Source: an uncultured Clostridia bacterium (GTDB taxonomy: Bacteria; Bacillota; Clostridia; Oscillospirales; Acutalibacteraceae). From it: a stretch of DNA of 64,000 nt. The position numbers and the translations under genes were made by a program. Positions 40,164-47,730 of this stretch are shown here, piece after piece (within the stretch, counting starts at the first letter, position 1; every line of letters starts with the position of its first letter). The stretch is taken from NCBI GenBank assembly GCA_945912145.1, contig CAMEBF010000005.1, forward strand, positions 62,001 to 126,000, written 5' to 3'. Under the pieces are notes generated by a model that saw only the letters and a list, made by a program, of their open reading frames with translations, was not told the DNA's origin and searched no databases.

Positions 40164-42410
40164 ATGCAAAAGAAAAGAGTTTTAAGTGTTGCGCTCATTC
40201 TGTTATTTATGACTGCGACGATTGTCGGTGTCAACCTGTCCGCCTCCGCAGATGCAACAGGATCATTTCTACCGAATGATGTCACCGGTGAGGATGTCAC
40301 CGGTGAGGATGAATCGGATTATTCGGACAAGGTGGCATATGGTTATTGTGGGGCTAATGGGAACAATCTGATTTGGACTTTAGATAGTGACGGTACACTT
40401 ATGATCAGCGGCAAAGGATCGATGGAGAATGTATTCCCTGCACCGTGGTATAAGTATCGTAATTTAATTACGAAAGTTGTGATTAACGAAGGCGTAACAT
40501 CAATTTCTTTTGATGCATTTTCTAAGTGTTATGATATTAATGCAATTGCTCTGCCTGATAGTATTATATCTATTGGTGAAAATGCTTTTTCGGCAACAGA
40601 GTATTATCGCACAGATTCAAACTGGGAAGACGGTATCCTATATATCGGGAAGTATTGCATAGAAGCAAAAGATTCTTTGAGTGGAACTTGTGCAATTAAA
40701 GATGGTACAATATGTATTGCAAGTTCTGCCTTTTCCGGCTGTGCCGGTTTGACGAAAATCACAATTCCCGAAAGCGTCACTTCAATTGGTAATTCTGCAT
40801 TTTCCGGTTGTACAGGTTTGACTGAAATCACAATTCCCGAAAGCGTCACTTCAATTGGTAATTCTGCATTTTCCGGTTGTACAGGTTTGACAGAAATTAC
40901 AATTCCAGAAAGTGTTACAATAATCGGCGATTCTGCATTTTCCGGTTGTGCCGGGCTTGAAAAGGTATATTGGAATGCTGTTGATGTGGAATCTACGGGT
41001 TATTGCTTTGGAGATGCCGGAAATCCGGAAAATGGTATTGAGCTGATTTTCGGTGATTCCGTCAAGACAATTCCCGAATCTATCTGCCGTGGTATGAATC
41101 TTCGATCTGTAAGTATTGGTAAGAATGTCGAAACAATCGGTGCTTATGCATTTTTTGACAATAGTGATTGGCTTGATTACAATGGTCATATAAGATTTAC
41201 CGAAATCGTGATTCCTGATAGTGTTACAACAATCGGAGATTCTGCGTTTTCTGATTGTAAAGAATTAAATAGTATTTCAATTGGTAACGGCGTCACAGCA
41301 ATCGGCAATTCTGCTTTTTCTCGTTGTACCAGCTTGACGGAAATCACAATACCAGGAAGCGTTACAACAATTGGAGATTCTGCGTTTTCTGATTGTAAAG
41401 AATTAAATAGTATTTCAATTGGTAACGGCGTCACAGCAATCGGCAATTCTGCTTTTTCTCGTTGTACCAGCTTGACGGAAATTATAATTCCCGATAGCGT
41501 TACAACAATCGGTAGTTCTGCATTTTTCGGTTGCACAGGCTTGACGGATATTGCAATTCCCGACAGCGTCACTTCGATTGGTAATTATGCTTTCTACGGT
41601 TGTTCGGGATTGTCAAGTGTTACGTGCAGTAATAGTATTGCCACCATTCCTCAATACGCCTTTGCGAGTTGCACTTCTCTTGAAAGCATTGTTCTCCCCG
41701 AATCGGTCAGCTATGTTGCCGTGAACGCTTTCCTGAATTCCGGTCTGAAAGATATTGAAATCCGGAACAGCAGATGCGTGATTGAATACGATGCGGCGAC
41801 AATCCCTGTGGGTGCTGTGATTCACGGCTATGTCAATTCTCCGGCGCAGCTCTACGCGCAGATGTACGCCAGAGGTTTTGTTCCGTTTGAAAATACGGAC
41901 TGCGCGCATACTTATTCCGCCTGGACGGTGGACGCCGAAGCGACCTGCACCGAGCGCGGACTTTCGCACCGTTCTTGTCTGCTCTGCGGTGATGTCGATA
42001 TCGCCGTAACCCCGGCGACCGGTCACACCGACGAAAACGGTGACGACCTCTGCGACACCTGCGGCGCGTCCCTCGCGGCGAATGTCCCCGGCGGCGATGA
42101 TACTCCTTGTGTTACACATACCTATTCCGACTGGGTGATCAACGCCGAAGCGACCTGCACCGAACGCGGACTTTCGCACCGCACCTGCCGGAAATGCGGC
42201 GACCTTGAAATCTCCATTATCCCGGCGACCGGTCACACCGACGAAAACGGTGACGACCTCTGCGACACCTGTGGCGCGTTCCTTGCACCCGAAGAACCCG
42301 GCGAAGACGAACCGACGGAAAACGGTCTGATGAAAATCATGCAAAAGATTGTTGATTTCTTCAGCCGTCTTGCCGCATGGCTCAAGTCCATGTTCGCCAA
42401 AACAGCATAA
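40164..42410 (+). CDS. BspA-like leucine-rich-repeat secreted surface protein
   Basis: 748 residues. A signal peptide (RVLSVALILLFMTATIVGVNLSASA) is followed by about 20 LRR_5/BspA repeats of 23 residues, each like ITIPESVTSIGNSAFSGCTG. Residues ~585-715 hold two copies of a Cys-rich module HTYSxWxxxAEATCTERGLSH with CxxCGD and GHTDENGDDLCDTCGA. The end MKIMQKIVDFFSRLAAWLKS is an amphipathic helix common in such proteins. BspA-like repeats serve adhesion in gut and oral bacteria. The repeat part is AT-rich and the tail GC-rich, so the gene is a mosaic. The ATG has AGGAGTG upstream and a TATAAT lies at 40127. Confidence 0.88.
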   Translation: MQKKRVLSVALILLFMTATIVGVNLSASADATGSFLPNDVTGEDVTGEDESDYSDKVAYGYCGANGNNLIWTLDSDGTLMISGKGSMENVFPAPWYKYRNLITKVVINEGVTSISFDAFSKCYDINAIALPDSIISIGENAFSATEYYRTDSNWEDGILYIGKYCIEAKDSLSGTCAIKDGTICIASSAFSGCAGLTKITIPESVTSIGNSAFSGCTGLTEITIPESVTSIGNSAFSGCTGLTEITIPESVTIIGDSAFSGCAGLEKVYWNAVDVESTGYCFGDAGNPENGIELIFGDSVKTIPESICRGMNLRSVSIGKNVETIGAYAFFDNSDWLDYNGHIRFTEIVIPDSVTTIGDSAFSDCKELNSISIGNGVTAIGNSAFSRCTSLTEITIPGSVTTIGDSAFSDCKELNSISIGNGVTAIGNSAFSRCTSLTEIIIPDSVTTIGSSAFFGCTGLTDIAIPDSVTSIGNYAFYGCSGLSSVTCSNSIATIPQYAFASCTSLESIVLPESVSYVAVNAFLNSGLKDIEIRNSRCVIEYDAATIPVGAVIHGYVNSPAQLYAQMYARGFVPFENTDCAHTYSAWTVDAEATCTERGLSHRSCLLCGDVDIAVTPATGHTDENGDDLCDTCGASLAANVPGGDDTPCVTHTYSDWVINAEATCTERGLSHRTCRKCGDLEISIIPATGHTDENGDDLCDTCGAFLAPEEPGEDEPTENGLMKIMQKIVDFFSRLAAWLKSMFAKTA
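41239..41481 (+). repeat. 138-bp near-identical tandem duplication within the LRR gene
   Basis: The stretch 41239-41343 is repeated almost base for base at 41377-41481, an offset of 138 bp or two LRR units. A second tract near 40789-40960 repeats with a 69-bp period (one unit). Confidence 0.85.
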
Positions 42411-42414
42411 AAAT

Positions 42415-42443
42415 GGGGCGGAGCAATCCGCCCTTTCTTTTTT
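42415..42443 (+). terminator. Terminator of the LRR gene
   Basis: GGGCGGA-GCAA-TCCGCCC followed by TTTCTTTTTT. Confidence 0.92.
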
Positions 42444-42447
42444 CGTG

Positions 42448-42537
42448 TAAAAAGCAACAACCGCCACTCGGCAAAGTGACGGTTGTTATCATAATTTGTT
42501 TCAACCTTAGCCAACCGCTTGAAACGGTTACCTCTTG
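42448..42537 (-). ncRNA. ~90-nt small RNA related to the antitoxin RNA at 45027
   Basis: On the - strand a promoter (next entry) starts a transcript near 42537 that opens CAAGAGGTAACCG, has AACCG...CGGTT as a first hairpin and ends in a terminator AACAACCG-CACT/AGTG-CGGTTGTT at 42456-42487 followed by GCTTTTT. The first ~34 bases match the RNA at 45027-45115 with few changes, and the size and two-hairpin plan are the same. No small toxin ORF is visible opposite it, so it looks like an orphan antitoxin-type RNA. Confidence 0.6.
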
Positions 42538-42542
42538 ACCTT

Positions 42543-42570
42543 ATTATAATACAGAAAAGAATTTTGTCAA
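42543..42570 (-). promoter_or_regulatory. Promoter of the orphan small RNA
   Basis: On the - strand: TTGACA (42570-42565), 16 bp, TATAAT (42548-42543). Confidence 0.8.
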
Positions 42571-42624
42571 GTCACGGCGCGAAAATGTACCGTGATTTTT
42601 TCTGCTCATAAATCAATTTGCCGT

Positions 42625-42695
42625 CCTTGCGCCGCAGGCATACAATCAAGCCCGCAGGGCTGCATCACTTGTCCCGCAGGGACAAACATCACAAA
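42625..42695. repeat. Short palindromic GCAGG-centred repeats
   Basis: GCGCCGCAGGC, AGCCCGCAGGGCT and TTGTCCCGCAGGGACAA in a row, the same modules as at 8610-8862. Confidence 0.65.
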
Positions 42696-42697
42696 AA

Positions 42698-42728
42698 AAG
42701 CACTCCCGCAGGAGTGCATTTTTTTTAC
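42698..42728 (-). terminator. Terminator of the ireB unit
   Basis: GCACTCC-CGCA-GGAGTGC with A and T runs on each side. Confidence 0.85.
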
Positions 42729-43018
42729 TGCGCCAGGGCTCTTTCCAGCCAGATGGACGCGATGTCCATTGCCTGATACAGTCCCTGTTTTTCGCTTTTT
42801 TTGACGATCTTGTCACGCGGACGGACGTCGGGGTCGGTGTTCAGAAGCTGAACGGTGACGCGGCTTGCCACGTCGAGTTCGCCGACCTTTTTCGTCGAAC
42901 AGATCTGGAGCATGATCACGAACGGATCGCACATATTGCCGTAATAGATCGTTTTGCCGCAGCGGACAAGAGGCTTGCCCTTATATGTTAAAAACTTCGG
43001 GCCTTTCTTTTCTGCCAT
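42725..43018 (-). CDS. Conserved small protein of unknown function downstream of ireB
   Basis: 97 residues, soluble and basic at the start (MAEKKGPKFLTYKGKPLVR), with CGKTIYYGNMCDPFVIMLQI and the end MDIASIWLERAL. I do not recognise a named family. It begins 17 bases after ireB with an AAGGAAG site, so the two share a transcript. Two to three cysteines near the middle could bind metal but no clear motif is formed. Confidence 0.75.
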   Translation of the reverse strand: MAEKKGPKFLTYKGKPLVRCGKTIYYGNMCDPFVIMLQICSTKKVGELDVASRVTVQLLNTDPDVRPRDKIVKKSEKQGLYQAMDIASIWLERALAQ

Positions 43019-43035
43019 AGTGTATTCTTCCTTTC

Positions 43036-43287
43036 TCAGTCGTTGACGTCGAGGTAATCCTTGATGAGCGACTGCAAAAGCTCGTAGCGGTCAATTTTCA
43101 TGATGATGCTGCGCGCATTGTTATGCGTGGTGATATAGGCCGGGTCTTCCGAAAGAATATAGCCGACGATCTGGCTGACCGGGTTATAGCCCTTTTCCGC
43201 CAGCGCGTCGTATACCTGGCTGAGCATGGTCTTGATCTGCGAATCCCTGTCCCCCTGCAATTTGAACTTAATCGTTTTATCTGTCAT
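43036..43287 (-). CDS. ireB: IreB-family regulatory phosphoprotein
   Basis: 83 residues from the ATG at 43287; an in-frame GTG nine bases upstream is part of the ribosome site. The family pattern is clear: IKFKLQGDRDSQIKTMLSQVYDALAEKGYNP in sense, then GYILSEDPAYITTHNNAR near the middle. IreB (UPF0297, YrzL) is a substrate of the Ser/Thr kinase IreK and affects cell-wall stress tolerance in enterococci. In many Firmicutes it precedes ruvX; here an unknown 97-residue gene follows instead. Confidence 0.93.
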   Translation of the reverse strand: MTDKTIKFKLQGDRDSQIKTMLSQVYDALAEKGYNPVSQIVGYILSEDPAYITTHNNARSIIMKIDRYELLQSLIKDYLDVND

Positions 43288-43321
43288 AAAGGTCACCTCT
43301 TCCTATTGTGATACATTTTGT

Positions 43322-43350
43322 ATTATACATCATCTTTATAAAAATTACAA
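43322..43350 (-). promoter_or_regulatory. Promoter of ireB
   Basis: On the - strand: TTGTAA (43350-43345), 17 bp, TATAAT (43327-43322). Confidence 0.82.
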
Positions 43351-43438
43351 CAGATTTTTCAATATTTTTATGGTCTTTCAGGCCTGAATGTGCTACAATA
43401 GAGTTGAATTTTCTGAAAAAATCATCGGAGGCGGTAGA

Positions 43439-44962
43439 ATGCTGGTGCTGACAGCGGAAAATATGAAAAAAGCCGAAGCTTGTGCGAACGAAAAAGGGCT
43501 GAGCTTTCATGAGATGATGGAGCGAGCCGGAACGCGCTGTGCCGAAGCGATCGCGCTGGAGGACAAAACGAAAAAGACGGTCATTCTCTGCGGCAAGGGC
43601 AAAAACGGCGGCGACGGTCTGGTGATTGCGCGCAAGCTCTGGGAGATGGGCTTCCGTTCCGTTTTTCTCTTACTGCTTCACGGCGAAGTGACGGATTCGC
43701 TCTGCTGCGAGATGTTCTCTGAAATGCAGCGTTACCCTGTGGACGTCGTGGATATGACAAGCAATCCGAACGGCGTACTTCATCATATCCGGACGGCGGA
43801 CATTCTCGTCGATTCGATTTTCGGCATTGGCTTCCGCGGCGAGCTTTCGGGGCAGACTGCCGACGCGGTCCGCGCGGCGAATGCCAATCACACGGCGGTT
43901 AAATATGCCATTGACATTCCGAGCGGTCTCTCCGCCGACGGCGACTATCACGGTCAGCTCTATTGTGAGACGGACAAAACGCTTTCCATGATCGCATTGA
44001 AGCCCGTCCATGTGCTGCAGCCAACGGCAGCTCTCTGCGGTGAGACATCTGTGATGGATATCGGCGTTGAGGCTTCTGATGTGCAGCCTTTCGCCGAGCC
44101 GTACGCATCCTTGACGCAGGAGGAGGCATTCGCCGCAATTCACAAGCGTCCTTACGACGCGCACAAGGGCACTTACGGTAAGGTGCTGACCGTCTGCGGC
44201 AGCCGCACGATGACCGGCTGTGTATATCTCTGCAATCAGGCGGCGGTGGAGATCGGCGCGGGACTTGTGACCGCCGCGTTCCCGGGAAGCATCGCGTATG
44301 CCGTCGCGCCGAAGCTCAACGAGCCGCTGATGCTCCCGGTTTCCGAAAACGCAGACGGCAGAATGCGTCTTGATGATTCCTTAATAGAAAAAATAAAAGA
44401 TGCCACCGTGATTGCGGTCGGCTGCGGCATCGGCGTTGACGACGACACACGAAATCTGGTGAAGCTTATCATTCGGAACGCCGATTGTCCTGTCGTGCTC
44501 GATGCCGACGCGCTCAATTGCGTAGCGGAGAATCCGTCCGTTCTGAAAGAGAAAACCTGTGAACTGATCCTGACGCCGCATCCCGGTGAAATGGCTCGTC
44601 TGACCGGGAAAACAACGGCTGAGATTCAGGCGAACCGGATTGCTATTGCCTCTGAATTTGCAAAAGAATACGGCGTGACACTTCTGCTCAAAGGCGCCAG
44701 CACCGTGATTGCAAGCCCTGACGGGAGACTTTGCCTGAATGCTACCGGCAATCCCGGTATGGCGAGAGGCGGCAGCGGCGATGTGCTGACAGGACTTCTT
44801 GCCGGGCTGATTCCGCAGACGGACGATCTGTTCACCGCAGCGATCGCGGCAGCGTATTGGCACGGCAAAACGGCGGATCGCATCGCCGAACGGTACGGCA
44901 TTCTCGCGCCGACGCCGACACGAGTTTTGCAGCATTTGCATGAGACGGTCTTGTGTCCGTAA
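43439..44962 (+). CDS. nnr: Bifunctional NAD(P)H-hydrate epimerase/ADP-dependent dehydratase
   Basis: 507 residues from the ATG at 43439 (GGAGGCGG before it). The N-terminal half is the epimerase (YjeF_N): MMERAGTRCAEAI, ILCGKGKNGGDGLVIAR and DSIFGIGFRGELSG. The C-terminal half is the ADP-dependent hydrate dehydratase (ribokinase-like, YjeF_C): GTYGKVLTVCGSRTMTG, LTPHPGEMARLTG, GASTVIASPDG and NPGMARGGSGDVLTGLLAG. Together they repair damaged NADHX and NADPHX. The gene often lies near mazF in Firmicutes, as here. Confidence 0.95.
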   Translation: MLVLTAENMKKAEACANEKGLSFHEMMERAGTRCAEAIALEDKTKKTVILCGKGKNGGDGLVIARKLWEMGFRSVFLLLLHGEVTDSLCCEMFSEMQRYPVDVVDMTSNPNGVLHHIRTADILVDSIFGIGFRGELSGQTADAVRAANANHTAVKYAIDIPSGLSADGDYHGQLYCETDKTLSMIALKPVHVLQPTAALCGETSVMDIGVEASDVQPFAEPYASLTQEEAFAAIHKRPYDAHKGTYGKVLTVCGSRTMTGCVYLCNQAAVEIGAGLVTAAFPGSIAYAVAPKLNEPLMLPVSENADGRMRLDDSLIEKIKDATVIAVGCGIGVDDDTRNLVKLIIRNADCPVVLDADALNCVAENPSVLKEKTCELILTPHPGEMARLTGKTTAEIQANRIAIASEFAKEYGVTLLLKGASTVIASPDGRLCLNATGNPGMARGGSGDVLTGLLAGLIPQTDDLFTAAIAAAYWHGKTADRIAERYGILAPTPTRVLQHLHETVLCP

Positions 44963-44992
44963 AAGAAAATCACGATACTTTTGTACCGCGAC

Positions 44993-45021
44993 TTGACAAA
45001 GGAAAAATTCTGTTGTATAAT
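44993..45021 (+). promoter_or_regulatory. Promoter of the antitoxin-type RNA
   Basis: TTGACA at 44993-44998, 17 bp, TATAAT at 45016-45021, full consensus. Start near 45027. Confidence 0.9.
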
Positions 45022-45026
45022 GCAAT

Positions 45027-45115
45027 CAAGAGGTAACCGTATAAAGCGGTTAGCTTAAAAGGGTGTTATTAAATTTCAATAACCGTCCTGCGCCAACAGG
45101 GCGGTTATTTCTTTA
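45027..45115 (+). ncRNA. Candidate antitoxin small RNA of a type I toxin-antitoxin locus
   Basis: About 88 nt, opening CAAGAGGTAACCG. A first hairpin AACCG/CGGTT (45035-45051) and a terminator AATAACCG-t-CCTG/CAGG-g-CGGTTATT (45078-45109) with TTTCTTT. It is transcribed toward the toxin mRNA on the other strand and overlaps its 3' end, including the terminator and the last codons of the peptide. This convergent design with a shared terminator is that of par/Fst and TxpA/RatA type I systems. Its 5' end is similar in sequence to that of the toxin mRNA. No experimental evidence can be read here. Confidence 0.65.
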
Positions 45116-45179
45116 TGGTTATTGTGACCGATTTCACATCTTTATACATAATGTAAAGAATGATAAGGACAATCACCAT
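45105..45179 (-). CDS. Candidate type I toxin, 24-residue hydrophobic peptide
   Basis: ATG at 45179-45177, stop TAA at 45107-45105. The peptide begins MVIVLIILYIMYK and ends TITIKK: a hydrophobic helix of about 11 residues and a charged tail, like small membrane toxins of the Ibs/Fst kind in style though not in sequence. AGGAGG lies 9 bases before the ATG, and that site is paired in a CCTCC-GAAA-GGAGG hairpin (45189-45202), a feature of type I toxin messages. The gene has its own consensus promoter. No family match could be tested. Confidence 0.6.
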   Translation of the reverse strand: MVIVLIILYIMYKDVKSVTITIKK

Positions 45180-45188
45180 AGGGCGTCA

Positions 45189-45202
45189 CCTCCTTTCGGA
45201 GG
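45189..45202 (-). promoter_or_regulatory. Hairpin that hides the toxin ribosome site
   Basis: On the - strand CCTCC, a GAAA tetraloop and GGAGG. The ribosome site is one arm of the stem. Confidence 0.75.
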
Positions 45203-45242
45203 AGATTGCCAACCGCTTCTGTTGCCTCTTGACTACGGATTT

Positions 45243-45271
45243 ATTCTATATGATTTGTCGTATTTTGTCAA
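45243..45271 (-). promoter_or_regulatory. Promoter of the candidate toxin mRNA
   Basis: On the - strand: TTGACA (45271-45266), 17 bp, TAGAAT (45248-45243). Start near 45236, just before CAAGAGGCAAC. Confidence 0.85.
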
Positions 45272-45369
45272 GCCGAAATTCTTGCTGAAATTTTTCAAAA
45301 ACCGCATATCCGTTGTCCGACCCGGTAAAAATAACCTTGCCGGCAAAAAACAACGGAGCGTGATCATTC

Positions 45370-45720
45370 ATGATTGTTAAAAGAGGAGATATTTACTATG
45401 CGGATTTAAGTCCCGTAGTCGGGTCGGAACAGGGCGGCGTGCGTCCCGTTCTGATCGTGCAGAACGACGTCGGCAATAAGTACAGTCCGACTGTGATTGC
45501 CGCGGCGATCACCAGTAAAAAATTCAAAACGGCGCTGCCGACACATATCAGTGTACATTCCGGCGAATGCGGTCTCGCGAAAGATTCCATTGTGCTGCTC
45601 GAGCAGGTGCGCACGCTTGACAAACGGCGGCTGCGCGAACGCATGGGCAGTCTTGATAAGCAGGAAATGTCCCGGGTCGATCAGGCACTGTCGGTGAGTT
45701 TCGGGCTGAGTTTCTCTTGA
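45370..45720 (+). CDS. mazF: MazF/PemK-family mRNA interferase
   Basis: 116 residues, the normal length. The family start MIVKRGDIYYADLSPVVGSEQGGVRPVLI is present in sense (RGDIYYADLSP, GSEQGGVRPVLIVQND), as are the internal PTVIAAAITSK and the DSIVLLEQVRTLDKRRL motif, with the catalytic Arg and Thr/Ser positions kept. MazF cuts single-stranded mRNA at short sites. No mazE antitoxin is seen directly upstream; the space there holds the type I-like locus. In Firmicutes mazE may be separate or may be a short gene, so this can be a solitary MazF. Confidence 0.94.
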   Translation: MIVKRGDIYYADLSPVVGSEQGGVRPVLIVQNDVGNKYSPTVIAAAITSKKFKTALPTHISVHSGECGLAKDSIVLLEQVRTLDKRRLRERMGSLDKQEMSRVDQALSVSFGLSFS

Positions 45721-45745
45721 TTCTCCCTGTCAGGTATGCTACAAT
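45717..45745 (+). promoter_or_regulatory. Promoter of the esterase gene
   Basis: TTGATT at 45717-45722, 17 bp, TACAAT at 45740-45745. Confidence 0.65.
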
Positions 45746-45765
45746 GGTAAACAGGAGATGGTAGC

Positions 45766-46503
45766 ATGACAAACCAAACGGTATTTTTAGACGATGAGAA
45801 AAAAGTGTCCCTGACTTCCTACCTGCTGGATCCGTCGGAGGAGATGAAGTCGTTCCGGACGCGACCGGCCGTACTTATTTTTCCCGGCGGCGCGTACAAA
45901 TTTTGCTCGGATCGCGAAGCGGAGCCGATCGCGATGGCTTTTTTGGCCGAGGGGTACCATGCGTTTATCCTGCGGTATTCGCTCAATGAGAACAGCGCAT
46001 TTCCCCGACCGCTTCAGGACGCGGAGCAGGCACTTCGCCTGATTCGGGAGAATGCGGAAAGCTATGGGGTGGACGCGCAAAAAATTGCCGTGATCGGATT
46101 TTCGGCAGGCGGTCATCTGGCGGCGGCTCTCGGGACGATGGGCGAAGTGCGTCCGGACGCGATGATTCTCGGCTATCCCTGTATTTTAGAGAGCATCGGC
46201 GATATTTTAGCGTCGCCGATTCCGTCGCTTGACAGGGAAGTGGACGAAAAAACACCGCCGTGCTTTTTATTTGCGACTTACGGCGATTCGACCGTGCCCG
46301 TGGAAAATTCTCTGGAATTTGCTTCGGCGCTGAACCGGCAGAAAGTTCCGTTTGAACTGCATGTTTTCACAAACGGCGATCACGGACTGTCGCTGGCAAA
46401 GCCGCACACCGCGAACGGGAATCCTGAGCTTATCAACGATCGAGTTGGCGCGTGGATGCCGATGTGCGTTTCATGGCTGCGGACAGTTTTGATGTGGCAG
46501 TAA
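45766..46503 (+). CDS. Alpha/beta-hydrolase esterase (BD-FAE/acetylxylan-esterase-like)
   Basis: 245 residues, cytoplasmic. The oxyanion segment is VLIFPGGAYKFCSDREAEP, the nucleophile elbow IAVIGFSAGGHLAAALG (Ser in GFSAG), the acid TYGDSTVPVENS and the histidine NGDHGLSLAKP. This order is that of small carbohydrate esterases and dienelactone-like hydrolases in gut bacteria that remove acetyl or feruloyl groups from hemicellulose. Substrate is inferred from the family only. Good GGAGATGG ribosome site. Confidence 0.88.
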   Translation: MTNQTVFLDDEKKVSLTSYLLDPSEEMKSFRTRPAVLIFPGGAYKFCSDREAEPIAMAFLAEGYHAFILRYSLNENSAFPRPLQDAEQALRLIRENAESYGVDAQKIAVIGFSAGGHLAAALGTMGEVRPDAMILGYPCILESIGDILASPIPSLDREVDEKTPPCFLFATYGDSTVPVENSLEFASALNRQKVPFELHVFTNGDHGLSLAKPHTANGNPELINDRVGAWMPMCVSWLRTVLMWQ

Positions 46504-46525
46504 TACCGAAGAAACAGAGAAAAAA

Positions 46526-46694
46526 AGGGAACCCCCGGCGAGGGTTCCCTACGGAAAAACAGTCACACCGGACTGTTTTTCCTACCTTCCTGCGCTTTTT
46601 TCGGCAAGGGGATTTCGCTGTCTGCGGACCGCGACGATGGGCGCTGCCCCTCGACCCCGCGAGCCTTTGTAAAGGCTCGACCGAAACTTTTATG
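46526..46694 (-). repeat. 169-bp multi-hairpin intergenic repeat, copy 2 (inverted)
   Basis: Inverse copy of 18733-18899, with all four hairpins kept; some loops changed (TTTACAAA in place of TGGGGAA). It fills the space before the next gene, so its CTTTTATG end is close to the ribosome site. Confidence 0.85.
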
Positions 46695-46714
46695 AATGGA
46701 AATGGAGAGACAGT

Positions 46715-47689
46715 ATGTGCACGGCAGCAACTTATAAAACAAAGGATTTTTATTTCGGCAGGACGCTCGATTACGAGTTTTCTTACGGCGACGAGGTGAC
46801 GGTCACGCCGCGGAATTTTCCGTTTCATTTGCGTCACGCAGGTGATATGGACAGTCACTACGCGATGATCGGCATGGCGTATGTGGCGCAGGGTGTTCCG
46901 CTGTATTATGACGCGGTGAACGAAAAAGGGCTCGGCATGGCGGGGCTCAATTTCGTAGGCAACGCCGTTTACCGCGATGTCACAGAGGGAAAAGACAATA
47001 TTGCGCAGTTTGAGCTGATCGCCTGGATTCTCGGGCAATGCGCATCGGTCAAGGAGGCAAAAGAATTACTTGACAAAATCAATATCGTCAATACGCCGTT
47101 CAGTCCCGAGCTGCCGGTGGCGCAGCTTCACTGGATCATCGCCGACCGCGACGAAGCAATCACGGTGGAGGCTGTGAAAGACGGCTTGCGGGTCTATCCG
47201 AATCCCGTAGGTGTGCTGACGAACAATCCGCCGTTTGATACGCAGATGTTTTTGCTGAATCAGTACCGGCATCTGTCGCCGCAAACACCTGATAATCATT
47301 TTTCGTCCGAGCTTGATCTCACGGCCTACAGCCGCGGCATGGGCGCAATCGGTCTGCCGGGTGATCTGTCTTCGACTTCCCGCTTTGCCCGTGTGGCGTT
47401 TGTCAAGATGAATGCTGTCTCCGGTGATTCGGAAGAGGAGAGTGTCAGCCAGTTTTTCCATATTTTAGGCTCGGTGGATCAGCAGCGCGGCTGCTGTGAC
47501 GTCGGCGAAGGAAAATTTGAAATCACGCTCTATACCTCCTGCTGTAATGCGGATAAAGGAATTTATTACTATACCACATACGAGAATCATCAGATCACAG
47601 CGGTGGATATGCACCGCGAAAATCTTGACGGCGATACGCTTTCGCGCTATCCGCTGATTCAGGGAGAACAAATTCGATATCAGAATTAA
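46715..47689 (+). CDS. Choloylglycine hydrolase-family Ntn hydrolase (bile salt hydrolase/penicillin V acylase type)
   Basis: 324 residues. The nucleophile Cys is residue 2 (MCTAATYKTKDFYFGRTLDYEF, with R and D of the RxxD pair at 16 and 19). Other family segments: NEKGLGMAGLNF, LTNNPPFDTQMFLLNQYRHL with the key Asn, and LPGDLSSTSRFARVAFVK with the Ser-Arg. These fit bile salt hydrolases and related penicillin V acylases. In a gut Clostridium bile-salt deconjugation is plausible but cannot be told from acylase activity by eye. N-terminal Met is removed to expose Cys2. Confidence 0.92.
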   Translation: MCTAATYKTKDFYFGRTLDYEFSYGDEVTVTPRNFPFHLRHAGDMDSHYAMIGMAYVAQGVPLYYDAVNEKGLGMAGLNFVGNAVYRDVTEGKDNIAQFELIAWILGQCASVKEAKELLDKINIVNTPFSPELPVAQLHWIIADRDEAITVEAVKDGLRVYPNPVGVLTNNPPFDTQMFLLNQYRHLSPQTPDNHFSSELDLTAYSRGMGAIGLPGDLSSTSRFARVAFVKMNAVSGDSEEESVSQFFHILGSVDQQRGCCDVGEGKFEITLYTSCCNADKGIYYYTTYENHQITAVDMHRENLDGDTLSRYPLIQGEQIRYQN

Positions 47690-47692
47690 ACG

Positions 47693-47730
47693 AAAGGCCG
47701 CCGGACATTCCGACGGTCTTTTTTTTATTG
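47693..47730. terminator. Terminator between convergent genes
   Basis: GGCCGCCGG pairs with CCGACGGTC (with GU), followed by TTTTTTTT. Confidence 0.82.

Noticed and set aside
45063-45380. 105-codon + strand frame across the type I-like locus
   Set aside because: It crosses the terminator, the ribosome-site hairpin and a promoter, so it is unlikely to be coding.
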